NCBI GenBank assembly: GCA_025454475.1
Contig: JALOOJ010000020.1
Location: 1-32,346 of the forward strand
Reading direction: 5' to 3'
DNA: 32,346 nucleotides
Source of the DNA: Anaerolineae bacterium
Lineage (GTDB): Bacteria > Chloroflexota > Anaerolineae > B4-G1 > SLSP01
Shown: positions 15,028-23,061 of the stretch, one piece after another
How the letters are laid out: every line of letters starts with the position of its first letter
Position numbering within the stretch: position 1 is the stretch's first letter
The notes under the pieces: generated by a model
Told to the model about the DNA's origin: nothing
Databases searched by the model: none
Seen by the model: the letters and a program-made list of their open reading frames with translations, nothing else
Program-made: the position numbers and the translations under genes

Positions 15028-16800
15028 CTAACTGCTCTTGAACTGGACTTCCATGACTGTTGCATCGATCGCGGCCTGAAGCGCGGCGAGTCGAGTCTTC
15101 ACGCTGGACACCACGTCGGGCAACGGGACGAACTCACGCGCCGGACTGGTACGGAGCTTGAACTCCACGGCCTTCTCGGCCAGTCCGCGACGGGCAACCG
15201 TTATGCGTAGTGGCAACCCTATCAGGTCGGCGTCATTGAACTTGATCCCAGGGCTTCTGTCGCGGTCGTCATAGAGCACCTCAACGTCTGCGGCGACCAG
15301 GTCGGCGTATAGCTGATCCGCTACCGTCTCGGCCTCCGATCCCATTGGGCCCAGATTGGTCAGATGGACGTGGTAGGGTGCGACCGAGACGGGCCAGATG
15401 AGGCCCTGCGCGTCATTGTGTGTTTCGGCGACGCACGCTAGCGCGCGCCCTATGCCGATACCGTAGGAACCCATCACAACGGGGTGAGGTGCACCATTCT
15501 CATCGGCAAATGCGGCGCCCATCGCGGCGCTGTAGCGGGTGCCCAGCTTGAAGATGTTACCCACTTCGACGCCGCGCTCGGCCCGCATCGGCGTGCCGCA
15601 GTTCGGGCAAGCGTCGCCGTCTTCCGCCGCAGCGATGTCGCAGATCATCTCGGGCTGGAAGTCCCGGCCCGTGTTGACGTTCAACAGATGGTAACCCACT
15701 TCGTTGGCGCCCGCAACGAGGTTCGGCGAGGTGGCGACTGCATCATCGATGACGACAAGACAGTCGTGAACGCCGACGGGCGATCCGTAGCCTGGCTCTG
15801 CCCCGATTGCGCGGATCTCCGCTTCGGTCGCGGGACGCAGCTCCTTGGCCTTCACGGTATTGGCAAGCTTGGTCTCGTTGAGGGTCATGTCGCCACGCAC
15901 GACAGCGAAGACGAAGCGCTCTACATAGCGGTCATCCTGGCTGATCGTGGCAACCATAAAGACGGCCTTGGCAGTCTGCGCGGGCGTCAGGCTGAGAAAC
16001 GCGGTCAGATCCTGGATAGTGGTGATCGCCGGGGTCGCGATCTTCTCAACAGGCCGCAGGGGCTCGATGGGGGAGGCGGGCTTGCGGAATCGAGCCACCT
16101 GCCGGTTGGCTGCGTAGCCGCACGCTGAACACAACAACAAGGTATCCTCGCCGATCGGGGTCAGCACCATGAACTCGTGGGCCATGCTCCCGCCCATCAT
16201 CCCGGTGTCGGAACCCACTGCGATGGGCTGCAGGCCACAGCGGCGGAAGATGTTGAAGTAGGCTTGGTAGTGCGCTCGGTACTGGCGGTCGAGCCCGGCT
16301 TCGTCGGCGTCGAGACTGTAGCTATCCTTCATCGTGAACTCGCGAACACGGATCAGGCCCGCCCGCGGACGGGGATCGTCGCGCCACTTCGTCTGGATGT
16401 GGTAGACGAGAACAGGAAGATCGCGGTAGGACTGGATCTCCTGACGTACCAGGTCGGTCATGACCTCCTCGTGGGTCATCGCCAGGACCATGTCCCGGTC
16501 GGTACGGTCCTTGAATCGGCCCATCTCGGCCCCAACCGTGTACCAGCGCCCGGTCTCCTGCCAGATCTCGGCGGGATTGACGACGGGCATCTTGATCTCT
16601 TGCCCGCCGATTCGGTCCATTTCCTCGCGCACGATCTGCTCGATCTTGGCAAGGGCCCGTAATCCGAGCGGGAGCGCACTGAAGATCCCGGCCGCGTGCT
16701 GCCGGATGAGCCCTGCCCGCAACAACAGCTGGTGGCTCAGCACCTGGGCCTCCGATGGGGCCTCGCGCAACGTGTTGCCGAAGAGTCTGGTCATGCGCAT
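15028..16800 (-). CDS. proS: Prolyl-tRNA synthetase, bacterial type
   Basis: It charges tRNA-Pro with proline. At 590 residues it is the long bacterial form with the editing (INS) domain between motifs 2 and 3. The class II motifs are visible: the N-terminal helix AGIFSALPLGLRALAKIEQ, motif 2 REFTMKDSYSLD, a CSACGYAANR segment, and motif 3 GSYGIGIGRALACVAE. The insertion runs about from residue 230 to 390. The ATG at 16800 is chosen because GAAAGG lies 10 bases upstream; a second ATG two codons later is possible. It follows the CrtI-like gene by only 25 bases and precedes the nitroreductase. Confidence 0.97.
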   Translation of the reverse strand: MRMTRLFGNTLREAPSEAQVLSHQLLLRAGLIRQHAAGIFSALPLGLRALAKIEQIVREEMDRIGGQEIKMPVVNPAEIWQETGRWYTVGAEMGRFKDRTDRDMVLAMTHEEVMTDLVRQEIQSYRDLPVLVYHIQTKWRDDPRPRAGLIRVREFTMKDSYSLDADEAGLDRQYRAHYQAYFNIFRRCGLQPIAVGSDTGMMGGSMAHEFMVLTPIGEDTLLLCSACGYAANRQVARFRKPASPIEPLRPVEKIATPAITTIQDLTAFLSLTPAQTAKAVFMVATISQDDRYVERFVFAVVRGDMTLNETKLANTVKAKELRPATEAEIRAIGAEPGYGSPVGVHDCLVVIDDAVATSPNLVAGANEVGYHLLNVNTGRDFQPEMICDIAAAEDGDACPNCGTPMRAERGVEVGNIFKLGTRYSAAMGAAFADENGAPHPVVMGSYGIGIGRALACVAETHNDAQGLIWPVSVAPYHVHLTNLGPMGSEAETVADQLYADLVAADVEVLYDDRDRSPGIKFNDADLIGLPLRITVARRGLAEKAVEFKLRTSPAREFVPLPDVVSSVKTRLAALQAAIDATVMEVQFKSS

Positions 16801-16825
16801 CGTGTTGTGGCCTTTCGTCAGCCCA

Positions 16826-18388
16826 CTAGAAATGACCCTTGGGGTGGGCCCGGATAAGCCTGGCAGCGTCGCGCGCGCCGACCATAACGTTCTGGATGCC
16901 GCCGCCGCTCTTGCTCTGGCTGCCTATGAACCAGAGTCCCTTGACGGGTGTCTCGTAGCCCGGTGCGTCCTGACCCAGCACCGGGACGCGACCGCCGAAG
17001 GCGTGGTGGTCCTGGTGGGTGCGCCCGCGGAAGTCCTCCGGGGTCAAGATGATCTGAGCCCTCACATGATCGCGCAGATCAGGGATCACGTTCTCGGCGT
17101 AGGCCACGAGTTTCCCGGCCAACTCGTGCTTGCGGCTCTGCCACGTGCCCTCACTCAACTCGTTGGGGGCGATGGTGTAGATCGTGATCGAATGCTGATT
17201 CCGCGGCGCCATCGCCGGCGAGTGCATCGATGGGAAGTAGAGCACGAACCCATCAGCGCCCTCGTGATACTCGCCGCGTCTACAGGCCGCGACGCTCGTC
17301 TCGATGTCGTAGGTCCCATAGTAGTAGCCCAGCGGATCAGGCTGGAATGGCCGTGGGTCCATGTCGACGCCAAGGTGTACCATCAGCACGGATTCCATCA
17401 GTTCCAGCTCGTCGACCAGGTAGGCGAAGTCAGCGGTGAGGTACTCCCGGCCGACCAGCTTCAGGAAGGTCTCGCGGGCGCCACCGGAGGCGATCACGAT
17501 GTCCGCCAACTCGACGTGACCGCCGGCAAGCTCCACCCCCCTGACGCGGTCGCCCTCCACGAGGATCTTCTCAACGGTGGCATTGGTATAGATCCGAACA
17601 CCGTTTCGGCGCAGGGCTGTACCCAGCGCCTTTACCAGCGAGCCACAGCCGTCAGCAACGAACTGGTAGCTGGGGCGCCTGCCCGCATTGGAGAGCCGAC
17701 GCGGGATGCGCTGGTCGAAGCTGTTCTCCACGTTAAGCACCGGCACTGCGAGCCCCGGAAAGGTGCTTGGGCGGGCCACGAAATCGGCGAGGATCGAGGT
17801 GAAGATGGCCTTCAGCCGCTTGTCGACGAAGTAGTGATCCATAAGCTTCTGCGCCGACCAGGCCTCACGCTGTCTGACGCGGTTGTACGCGCGCCAGAGC
17901 TGCATCTTTACCAGGCTCTTGCGCGGCTCGCGCGCGACGTCGGCGCGTACATTGAGCGCCACGACGTTGAGCATGCGGTTGTAGAAGGTGTAGTAAGCGT
18001 CGATGGACGCCCGTTCGGCGGGGAATAGCGCTTTCAGACGCTCGCGGCGCCAATTCGGACCCTCATAGGACTCGGGCCGCCAGAGGCTGAAGTCGGGGAA
18101 GACATAGCCGCGGTTGCCCATCTTGAGCCCGACCTGGTCTGCGATCCCCAGGTCTTTGAGGATGTGGCCGCCGCGCTCATCGGGGGCTAGGCCCTCGACG
18201 AGGAGTGGCCCCAGGTCCCACGCGTAGCCGCTCTCACGCAACGTCGCGGTAACGCCGCCGATCTCATCAGCCTGCTCGTAGAGCGTAACGGGATACCCAG
18301 CCTTCGCAAGGTAAGCCGCTGCGGTCAGGCCGGACAGCCCGGCCCCGATGACGACGACCTTATTGTGGACCTGATTCCTCTTGCGCAT
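16826..18388 (-). CDS. FAD-dependent oxidoreductase of the CrtI/phytoene desaturase type
   Basis: This 520-residue flavoprotein resembles carotenoid desaturases and isomerases (CrtI, CrtISO) and retinol-saturase-like enzymes. An N-terminal Rossmann dinucleotide motif is present (VVVIGAGLSGLTAAAYLAKAG, about 11-31) with the acidic residue at the end of the second strand (LYEQ). The C-terminus has the FAD-binding PVKGLWFIGSQSKSGGGIQNVMVGARDAA typical of the family (about 477-505, partly quoted here by sense). AGGAG lies 12 bases before the ATG. No phytoene synthase or other carotenoid gene is nearby, so a carotenoid role is not supported by context. It sits between an MraY-like transferase and proS. 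Confidence 0.85.
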   Translation of the reverse strand: MRKRNQVHNKVVVIGAGLSGLTAAAYLAKAGYPVTLYEQADEIGGVTATLRESGYAWDLGPLLVEGLAPDERGGHILKDLGIADQVGLKMGNRGYVFPDFSLWRPESYEGPNWRRERLKALFPAERASIDAYYTFYNRMLNVVALNVRADVAREPRKSLVKMQLWRAYNRVRQREAWSAQKLMDHYFVDKRLKAIFTSILADFVARPSTFPGLAVPVLNVENSFDQRIPRRLSNAGRRPSYQFVADGCGSLVKALGTALRRNGVRIYTNATVEKILVEGDRVRGVELAGGHVELADIVIASGGARETFLKLVGREYLTADFAYLVDELELMESVLMVHLGVDMDPRPFQPDPLGYYYGTYDIETSVAACRRGEYHEGADGFVLYFPSMHSPAMAPRNQHSITIYTIAPNELSEGTWQSRKHELAGKLVAYAENVIPDLRDHVRAQIILTPEDFRGRTHQDHHAFGGRVPVLGQDAPGYETPVKGLWFIGSQSKSGGGIQNVMVGARDAARLIRAHPKGHF

Positions 18389-18412
18389 TGCTGCTGTCAG
18401 CTCCTGAGGCGA

Positions 18413-18431
18413 CCACCGCTACCTGCGGTGG
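18413..18431 (-). other. Intercistronic hairpin between mraY and the oxidoreductase
   Basis: CCACCGC-TACCT-GCGGTGG is a perfect 7-bp stem with a 5-base loop, 22 bases after the mraY stop and 25 bases before the next start codon. It lacks a T-tract, so it may be a processing or attenuating structure and not a full terminator. Confidence 0.4.
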
Positions 18432-18452
18432 CCCCTGGGGTGAGAGGTGGCG

Positions 18453-19499
18453 CTAGCGCACCTTGAACAGGAGGACAAGCAAAATCGGCGTGCCGATTGC
18501 CTGGAGCAGGACGAACCGGACCAGAACCTGTGTGTTCGACCACCCGAGGGTATGGCGGACGTGGTCGTGAAGCGGGTAGCGCACGCCCTTGAAGATGCTG
18601 ATCTTCAGAAAGCGGAGCAGCGTCACCTTGAGAAGGCCTGTGGCGCCGTTCACGAGCACTACGCCGGTCACGACGAAGATCAGGAAGGGATTGCCTGAGG
18701 CCATCACCAGTAAGCCCAAGAGGAGACCCATGGGTCTGGAGCCGGCGTCGCCCATCAACACGGCGCTTGGGAGGCTGTTGTGCCACAAGTAGCCCGCGAG
18801 GCAGCCCACCATGATGAAGGCCATCAGCGCCCAGTTGGCGCCGTCGGGGTAGTGGGGCACCAGCAGGTAGCGCGAGATATCGCTATGGCCGACGACGCCG
18901 TAGAGAATGCCACCGAGATAGATGAAGGCCAGAATCGCGAGGCTTGCGGAAAGCCCGTCCACGCCGTCGGTGCAGTTGGTCGCGTTGATCATAAGCCAGA
19001 GCACGACTGTGGTCAGGGGAATGAAGAGCCAGGGCGACAACGTGAGGGGAGTCTTGAAAAGCGGCAGCCAGATGACGTAGTCGTGCAGTTGGCACAGCGT
19101 CACTGCGCCGAGAACTGAAATGCCCAGGTCTAGCGCCCCAAGCTTGTACTCACTCCATCCGGGACTCCGGTCGTCAAGGTACCCCTCAAGCATGGAGAGC
19201 ACGATGCATCCGACGATACCCACGACGCGCCAGTCGAAGGGCATAACGAGCAGGGCGACGGCGGAGAAGATCGAGACGAAGATCAGCCCCGCGCCGACGG
19301 GTTTTCCCTTGGCCTTCTCGCCGTCGACGGCGAACACGCGACCGTGATCGTGTGGGAGCCGATCCCAGAATCTGGGCAACGCAGCCCAGGTACCAATCGC
19401 GGCCATAGCCGCGCCAATGCTGGCGAGAAAGAGATAGGAGTTGAACAGCCGGAAGGGGCCCCAGAACTGCTCGAGGTGCTCACCAATCCAAGGAAGCAA
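18453..19499 (-). CDS. mraY: MraY-like phospho-N-acetylmuramoyl-pentapeptide transferase (variant active site)
   Basis: This polytopic membrane enzyme transfers a phospho-sugar from a UDP-sugar to undecaprenyl phosphate, the first membrane step of peptidoglycan synthesis if it is a true MraY. It is 348 residues with about ten hydrophobic segments. Motifs are GKPVGAG (65-71), LDD (108-110), NATNCTDGVDGL (172-183), GDAGSRPMG (250-258) and LHDHVRHTLGW (310-320). The last corresponds to the usual HHHFE region, but the middle His is Asp and the acidic residue is Arg. The track start is 50 codons upstream; a TTG at 19499 with AAGGAG 7 bases upstream and an extended -10 just before it is preferred. 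No other mur gene is adjacent, so a WecA-like role is possible. Confidence 0.82.
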   Translation of the reverse strand: MLPWIGEHLEQFWGPFRLFNSYLFLASIGAAMAAIGTWAALPRFWDRLPHDHGRVFAVDGEKAKGKPVGAGLIFVSIFSAVALLVMPFDWRVVGIVGCIVLSMLEGYLDDRSPGWSEYKLGALDLGISVLGAVTLCQLHDYVIWLPLFKTPLTLSPWLFIPLTTVVLWLMINATNCTDGVDGLSASLAILAFIYLGGILYGVVGHSDISRYLLVPHYPDGANWALMAFIMVGCLAGYLWHNSLPSAVLMGDAGSRPMGLLLGLLVMASGNPFLIFVVTGVVLVNGATGLLKVTLLRFLKISIFKGVRYPLHDHVRHTLGWSNTQVLVRFVLLQAIGTPILLVLLFKVR

Positions 19500-19529
19500 G
19501 GTCGATCTCCTTGTGTATGCGATGTGCGT

Positions 19530-19538
19530 ATTATACCA
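19530..19538 (-). promoter_or_regulatory. Extended -10 promoter of mraY
   Basis: On the minus strand TGGTATAAT combines a perfect TATAAT with an upstream TG, the extended -10 form that tolerates a poor -35. Transcription would start near 19523, giving a leader of about 24 bases that contains AAGGAG. No good -35 is visible. Confidence 0.65.
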
Positions 19539-19713
19539 GGGCTCCCGTTTCCGCCAGCCGACCTCCGGCATAGGGGCAGCGTCGCCTTGTGAGGATTCAT
19601 GGTCAGTGTATGTCGGACTGCGGCGCAAGGCTCGAGGCATCGGCCCCACGTGGGTCGGCGAGAGGTCTCAGGGGGCTCTTGGTGGTGGCGCCGCGCGAGG
19701 CGGCAGATGCCTT

Positions 19714-19735
19714 CGCAAGGTTTCCGCAACTTGCG
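19714..19735 (-). terminator. Hairpin after the GH32-like gene
   Basis: CGCAAG (19714-19719) and CTTGCG (19730-19735) form a 6-bp inverted repeat with a 10-base loop, 14 bases beyond the stop of the minus-strand glycosidase. No T-tract follows. It is a candidate 3' end structure for the carbohydrate operon. Confidence 0.35.
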
Positions 19736-19749
19736 TAGAAGAGAGCTCG

Positions 19750-21150
19750 CTAGATGTCTACCTCAGGCGGTGGAGGCGAGAGCGGAGTGACCGCAATGTC
19801 GCTGAACGTCACGGGGCCGTCCTGAGCGTAGAAGAAGAGCCGATCGCCGGCGAGCTGCGGCAGGCGGTTGATGATGCAGCGCTGCCCGCCGGGGGTCCCG
19901 GCGTCGATACAGACGTCTAGCAGGTCCTCACGGGCGATGATGTCGAGCCCGAATGGACGATCGAGTCCACGTACGAGTGTTAGACTGACGTCGCCAAGAC
20001 TGACGGTGCTCTCCAGCGGACTGAAACGCAGGTCATAGCCGGAGGCGAAGGCTCCGGTGCCCCGGAGTCTCAGGCCGAACGTATGAGCGCCCGCGGGCTC
20101 GACGCGCAACGTGGTCCGTGCGTTGTGTGGCAGGCCACAGAACATTGCGACCTCGATCCCCAACGGCGCGGTCAGGGTGATGGCGCTGTCGCTGACAAGC
20201 GCCTTGCCGGTCAGGGCTTTGGCAGGTGGAGCTAGCCGCGGCCCCGTCGGTGGCACCATCTCGGGCACAAAGCGAACTCCCAGCGTCCCATCGGGGTGCT
20301 GGATCAACTCGCGGACCACGAGGGCGCCGCCCCACTGGCGGTTGCCTCGGTCCACGTCGTCCTCGCGCGTCCCCACCCAGGCCACGCCCAGCCGCCGGTC
20401 CGGGCCGAAGGGCGCCGTTTTCATCACCGCAGCCATCGCGCCGTCGAACGTGTCAACGGCGGGGCGTTGCCAGGGCCCCAGTGGCCCGCGGGCCATCCGA
20501 TAGTGGGCGACGAGCCCGTGGCTGAAGATCAGGTACCACCAGCCATTCCACTCGAACAGGTCCGGACACTCCGGAGCGCCAGGATAGGCCGAGAGGAAGA
20601 ACGGCTCCTGCTCCTCCCAGCGCACCAGATCGGCTGATGTGAGGTGAGCCAGGCAGCCGCCGAAGCCTGTGAGCGGTGGCTCCGCCAGCGCCGAGGTGAC
20701 GAGCATGTGAAAGAGGCCTGTCTCCGGCTCTCGGAAGACAAACGGGTCGCGGTAGTCAACGCGCGAGTAGCGCGGGCTGGGCGATGCGAGCGGCGCGTGC
20801 TTGGTGAAGGTCACCCCATCACCGCTCGTGGCGACGCCCAGGTGCTGCGTCCAGTCGGGCCGTCGCGTTGCGTAGAAGGCGTAGAAGGTGCCCGCATGAA
20901 AGAAAGGCGACCCCGTGCAGATCGAGCCCTCCCAGGGCTCAGTGATCGCCAGAGCCAGTGGATGGTGTTCCCAGTGGATAAGGTCAGTCGTCGATGTGTG
21001 GGCCCACTGATGTCCACCCAGCCCGCCGAGGCTCTTGTGGTGGCCCCGATCGTGAAGGTAGAACAGGTGGAAGACGCCGTCGTGGTAGAACGGCATCGCG
21101 TCGCCGGCGAAGGTGTCGTCGTCAGAGGGGGTATAGTATTGCATGCTCAT
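19750..21150 (-). CDS. GH32-like beta-propeller glycosidase
   Basis: This 466-residue protein has the five-bladed propeller plus C-terminal beta-sandwich layout of glycoside hydrolase family 32 (invertase, levanase and inulinase group). The three catalytic carboxylates can be placed: Asp17 in TFAGDAMPFYHDG (the nucleophile, although the family WMNDPNG motif is altered), Asp135 in RDPFVF (transition-state stabiliser) and Glu194 in PECPDLFE (acid/base). Residues about 320-466 form the sandwich domain. No signal peptide is present, so it acts inside the cell. The ATG lacks a strong ribosome-binding site. It is the last gene of the minus-strand carbohydrate cluster, 66 bases after the Gfo/Idh gene. 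The altered first motif argues for a substrate other than sucrose or fructan. Confidence 0.82.
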   Translation of the reverse strand: MSMQYYTPSDDDTFAGDAMPFYHDGVFHLFYLHDRGHHKSLGGLGGHQWAHTSTTDLIHWEHHPLALAITEPWEGSICTGSPFFHAGTFYAFYATRRPDWTQHLGVATSGDGVTFTKHAPLASPSPRYSRVDYRDPFVFREPETGLFHMLVTSALAEPPLTGFGGCLAHLTSADLVRWEEQEPFFLSAYPGAPECPDLFEWNGWWYLIFSHGLVAHYRMARGPLGPWQRPAVDTFDGAMAAVMKTAPFGPDRRLGVAWVGTREDDVDRGNRQWGGALVVRELIQHPDGTLGVRFVPEMVPPTGPRLAPPAKALTGKALVSDSAITLTAPLGIEVAMFCGLPHNARTTLRVEPAGAHTFGLRLRGTGAFASGYDLRFSPLESTVSLGDVSLTLVRGLDRPFGLDIIAREDLLDVCIDAGTPGGQRCIINRLPQLAGDRLFFYAQDGPVTFSDIAVTPLSPPPPEVDI

Positions 21151-21216
21151 AGGCTCGCGCGGACATGGTATGAGGGAAAAGCAAATGAAGTCCAGCCTTC
21201 TCCCTTGGCCCTGTCC

Positions 21217-22176
21217 CTATTCCTCCATGGCTTCTGCGATACGCATAGAGTTCACGGCGTTCTGAAAGGTGGAGCGCGCCACCTTGCCGGCACAGGTCTT
21301 GGTGAGGAACTCGATGTACTCCTCGACAATGCCGATGCGCACAATCTCCGGCGCGACGGGCTCCGTGTCAGACTCAATGAGCTCCCGGATCCGGCCCCGA
21401 TCGATGATGATCTGTCCGGCCTCCGCCTCGTAAGGGCCTGTGAAGTAGATCGACTGGCTCGCGCTATGGACCTCCAGGCGCTCAACCTGAGAACCGGCGC
21501 AGGGGAAGACTTTGAGCAGACCGCGGAGACCCCCGGCAAAGGTCAGGTGCGCGACCGTGTTCAGGGTCTCGTTCTCCGGGCTGGCGAAGCGCTCCACGGT
21601 GACATCCTGAATCCGTCCACACACGTACTCCATATAGTTGATCCAGTGAACGGCGGTCTGGGTGATGAAGGCCGGATCGTGGCGCTCGTGGCGCAGAAAG
21701 TGACCTTCGACGTAATAGGCACCCTCCATCCCGTTCACCAGTGTCCGAAACCGGTTGTTCAGCGGCGCAAACCGCCGGTTAAATGCGACGAGGTTAGGGA
21801 CGGTGATCAGCTCAGCCAGTTCCTGCGCTTCGGCCGCGCTCACGCCAGGTGGTTTCTCGCTGAATATGGGGACGCGGTTCGCCGCCGCGCGCCGGACCAC
21901 GGCGCCCGTTGCTTCCGGCACCACAGCGACTGCAATGGCGTTGACGGAACCGTCGGCAAGCAGATCGTCCAGGCTGTCATAGACCCGCGTGAAACCGACC
22001 CGCACCGCTACAGCTCGGGCCATTTCCGGTTCTAGGCTGTAGATGCCCTGCAGGGACAGCTGAATCCCGGGCAGCTTGTCAGGGTGCTCAAGCAGGTAGG
22101 TGAGGGCCGGAAAGTGTTTGCTCCTGGCCCAACTGCCGGTGCCGATGAAGGCGAGCTTGACAGGGCGTGTGGTCAC
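21217..22176 (-). CDS. Gfo/Idh/MocA-family NAD(P)-dependent oxidoreductase
   Basis: This 319-residue dehydrogenase would oxidise or reduce a sugar, inositol or glycoside hydroxyl group. The Rossmann motif is FIGTGSWARSKHFPAL (10-25) and the catalytic lysine is Lys108 in SEKPPG. The second conserved region is AFNRRFAPLNNRF followed by TAVHWINYMEY with His177; the aspartates that usually flank this His are missing (N180). The ORF track begins 99 codons earlier inside the next gene; the GTG at 22176 overlaps the stop of the TIM-barrel gene (GTGA) with AGG just upstream, so the two are translationally coupled. This pairing is seen in known oxidative glycoside-cleaving systems, although the substrate here is unknown. 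Confidence 0.88.
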   Translation of the reverse strand: MTTRPVKLAFIGTGSWARSKHFPALTYLLEHPDKLPGIQLSLQGIYSLEPEMARAVAVRVGFTRVYDSLDDLLADGSVNAIAVAVVPEATGAVVRRAAANRVPIFSEKPPGVSAAEAQELAELITVPNLVAFNRRFAPLNNRFRTLVNGMEGAYYVEGHFLRHERHDPAFITQTAVHWINYMEYVCGRIQDVTVERFASPENETLNTVAHLTFAGGLRGLLKVFPCAGSQVERLEVHSASQSIYFTGPYEAEAGQIIIDRGRIRELIESDTEPVAPEIVRIGIVEEYIEFLTKTCAGKVARSTFQNAVNSMRIAEAMEE

Positions 22177-23048
22177 AGCCTCCGGCCCTGCTGCTGGGCA
22201 GCGCCCGACACGATTGACTTGAGGAATGCGATGCTTCGGCGGGTGCCCTCGCGGAAACTCTCGCCGCCCTCGTACTCGCTGTAAACGGGGCCGTCGTAGC
22301 CCTGGGTCCTGAGTCGCGCCAGCAGCCACGCAAGTGGCAGATCTCCCTCGCCGGCGGGCACAAAGACGAAGCCCTGATCCGTCCACTTGCCATCCTTGAC
22401 GTGGACGCTGACGACGTGGGGCAGCACGGCCTCGAGATCGGCCCGAACCTCGTCGGGACCGTGCCCGGCCCAAGCAAAGTTGCCCGTATCAAGCGTGAAG
22501 CCAAGGTTGGAGGCTCCGACTTCCTGCACCAGCGCCACGAGTGCGGGGCCGTCGTTGATGAGACGCCCGTGGTTCTCAATGCCCAAGGTTACCCCCAGCA
22601 CGGCGGCGAGCGCGCTTGCCTTGCGCAAGGCGGCAACGATACCGCGGCGCGTGCCCTCGAGGGTTATGCCCGGTTTCACATCACCCACGAAGGTGCGCAC
22701 GATGGGCACCTCCATCTCCGACGCCGCCCGGCAGGTTGCCATAAGGCGCGCGACCTCTGCATCCAGGGCTACCTCGGCGTTGGCATCCAGTGCATGCGTG
22801 ATGGCGAAGTCGCAGTAGCCGCTCAGGCTCCTAATCATCAGGCCGGATTGCTTGGCCCACGTCAGGATCTGCGGGATCGTGCTGCTATCGAGGGCGATGT
22901 CGTGATGCCGTTGGGCGTTGCCGTTGATCTCGATCACGGTGCCGCCCATCGTGGCGAGCTCCTCAAAGACCTGCGGCAACGGCGTGCCGCTCCATCCAAG
23001 ACTAACTGCGCCGACGTCGCGCAGCGCAAAGCCGTCTAGCATTTGCAC
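22173..23048 (-). CDS. Sugar phosphate isomerase/epimerase-like TIM barrel (1)
   Basis: This 291-residue protein belongs to the xylose-isomerase-like/AP endonuclease 2 superfamily, metal-dependent enzymes that isomerise, epimerise or lyse sugars. The metal-ligand pattern is complete: Glu158 in LGIENHG, Asp187 in FTLDTGNFAW, His216 in VVSVHVKD and Glu258 or Glu260 in YSEYEGGE. The start is GTG at 23048 with AGGAG 7 bases upstream. Its stop overlaps the start of the Gfo/Idh oxidoreductase, so the two products are likely made in fixed ratio and act on the same pathway. It lies 13 bases after the membrane-anchored unknown protein. Confidence 0.88.
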   Translation of the reverse strand: MQMLDGFALRDVGAVSLGWSGTPLPQVFEELATMGGTVIEINGNAQRHHDIALDSSTIPQILTWAKQSGLMIRSLSGYCDFAITHALDANAEVALDAEVARLMATCRAASEMEVPIVRTFVGDVKPGITLEGTRRGIVAALRKASALAAVLGVTLGIENHGRLINDGPALVALVQEVGASNLGFTLDTGNFAWAGHGPDEVRADLEAVLPHVVSVHVKDGKWTDQGFVFVPAGEGDLPLAWLLARLRTQGYDGPVYSEYEGGESFREGTRRSIAFLKSIVSGAAQQQGRRL

Positions 23049-23061
23049 GATAGGTCTCCTG

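Noticed and set aside
15484-16128. 214-residue plus-strand ORF inside proS
   Set aside because: Opposite strand of the conserved synthetase gene; no protein family character.
16460-18028. 522-residue plus-strand ORF
   Set aside because: It is antisense to the well-supported proS and CrtI-like genes and has no recognisable motif or ribosome-binding site; a GC-rich shadow frame.
20644-22035. 463-residue plus-strand ORF
   Set aside because: Antisense to the GH32-like and Gfo/Idh genes, with low-complexity Arg/Val/Asp composition typical of shadows.
22618-22631. Perfect 14-base palindrome GCCTTGCGCAAGGC as an operator
   Set aside because: It is inside the coding region of the isomerase (ALRKA) and is explained by codons.
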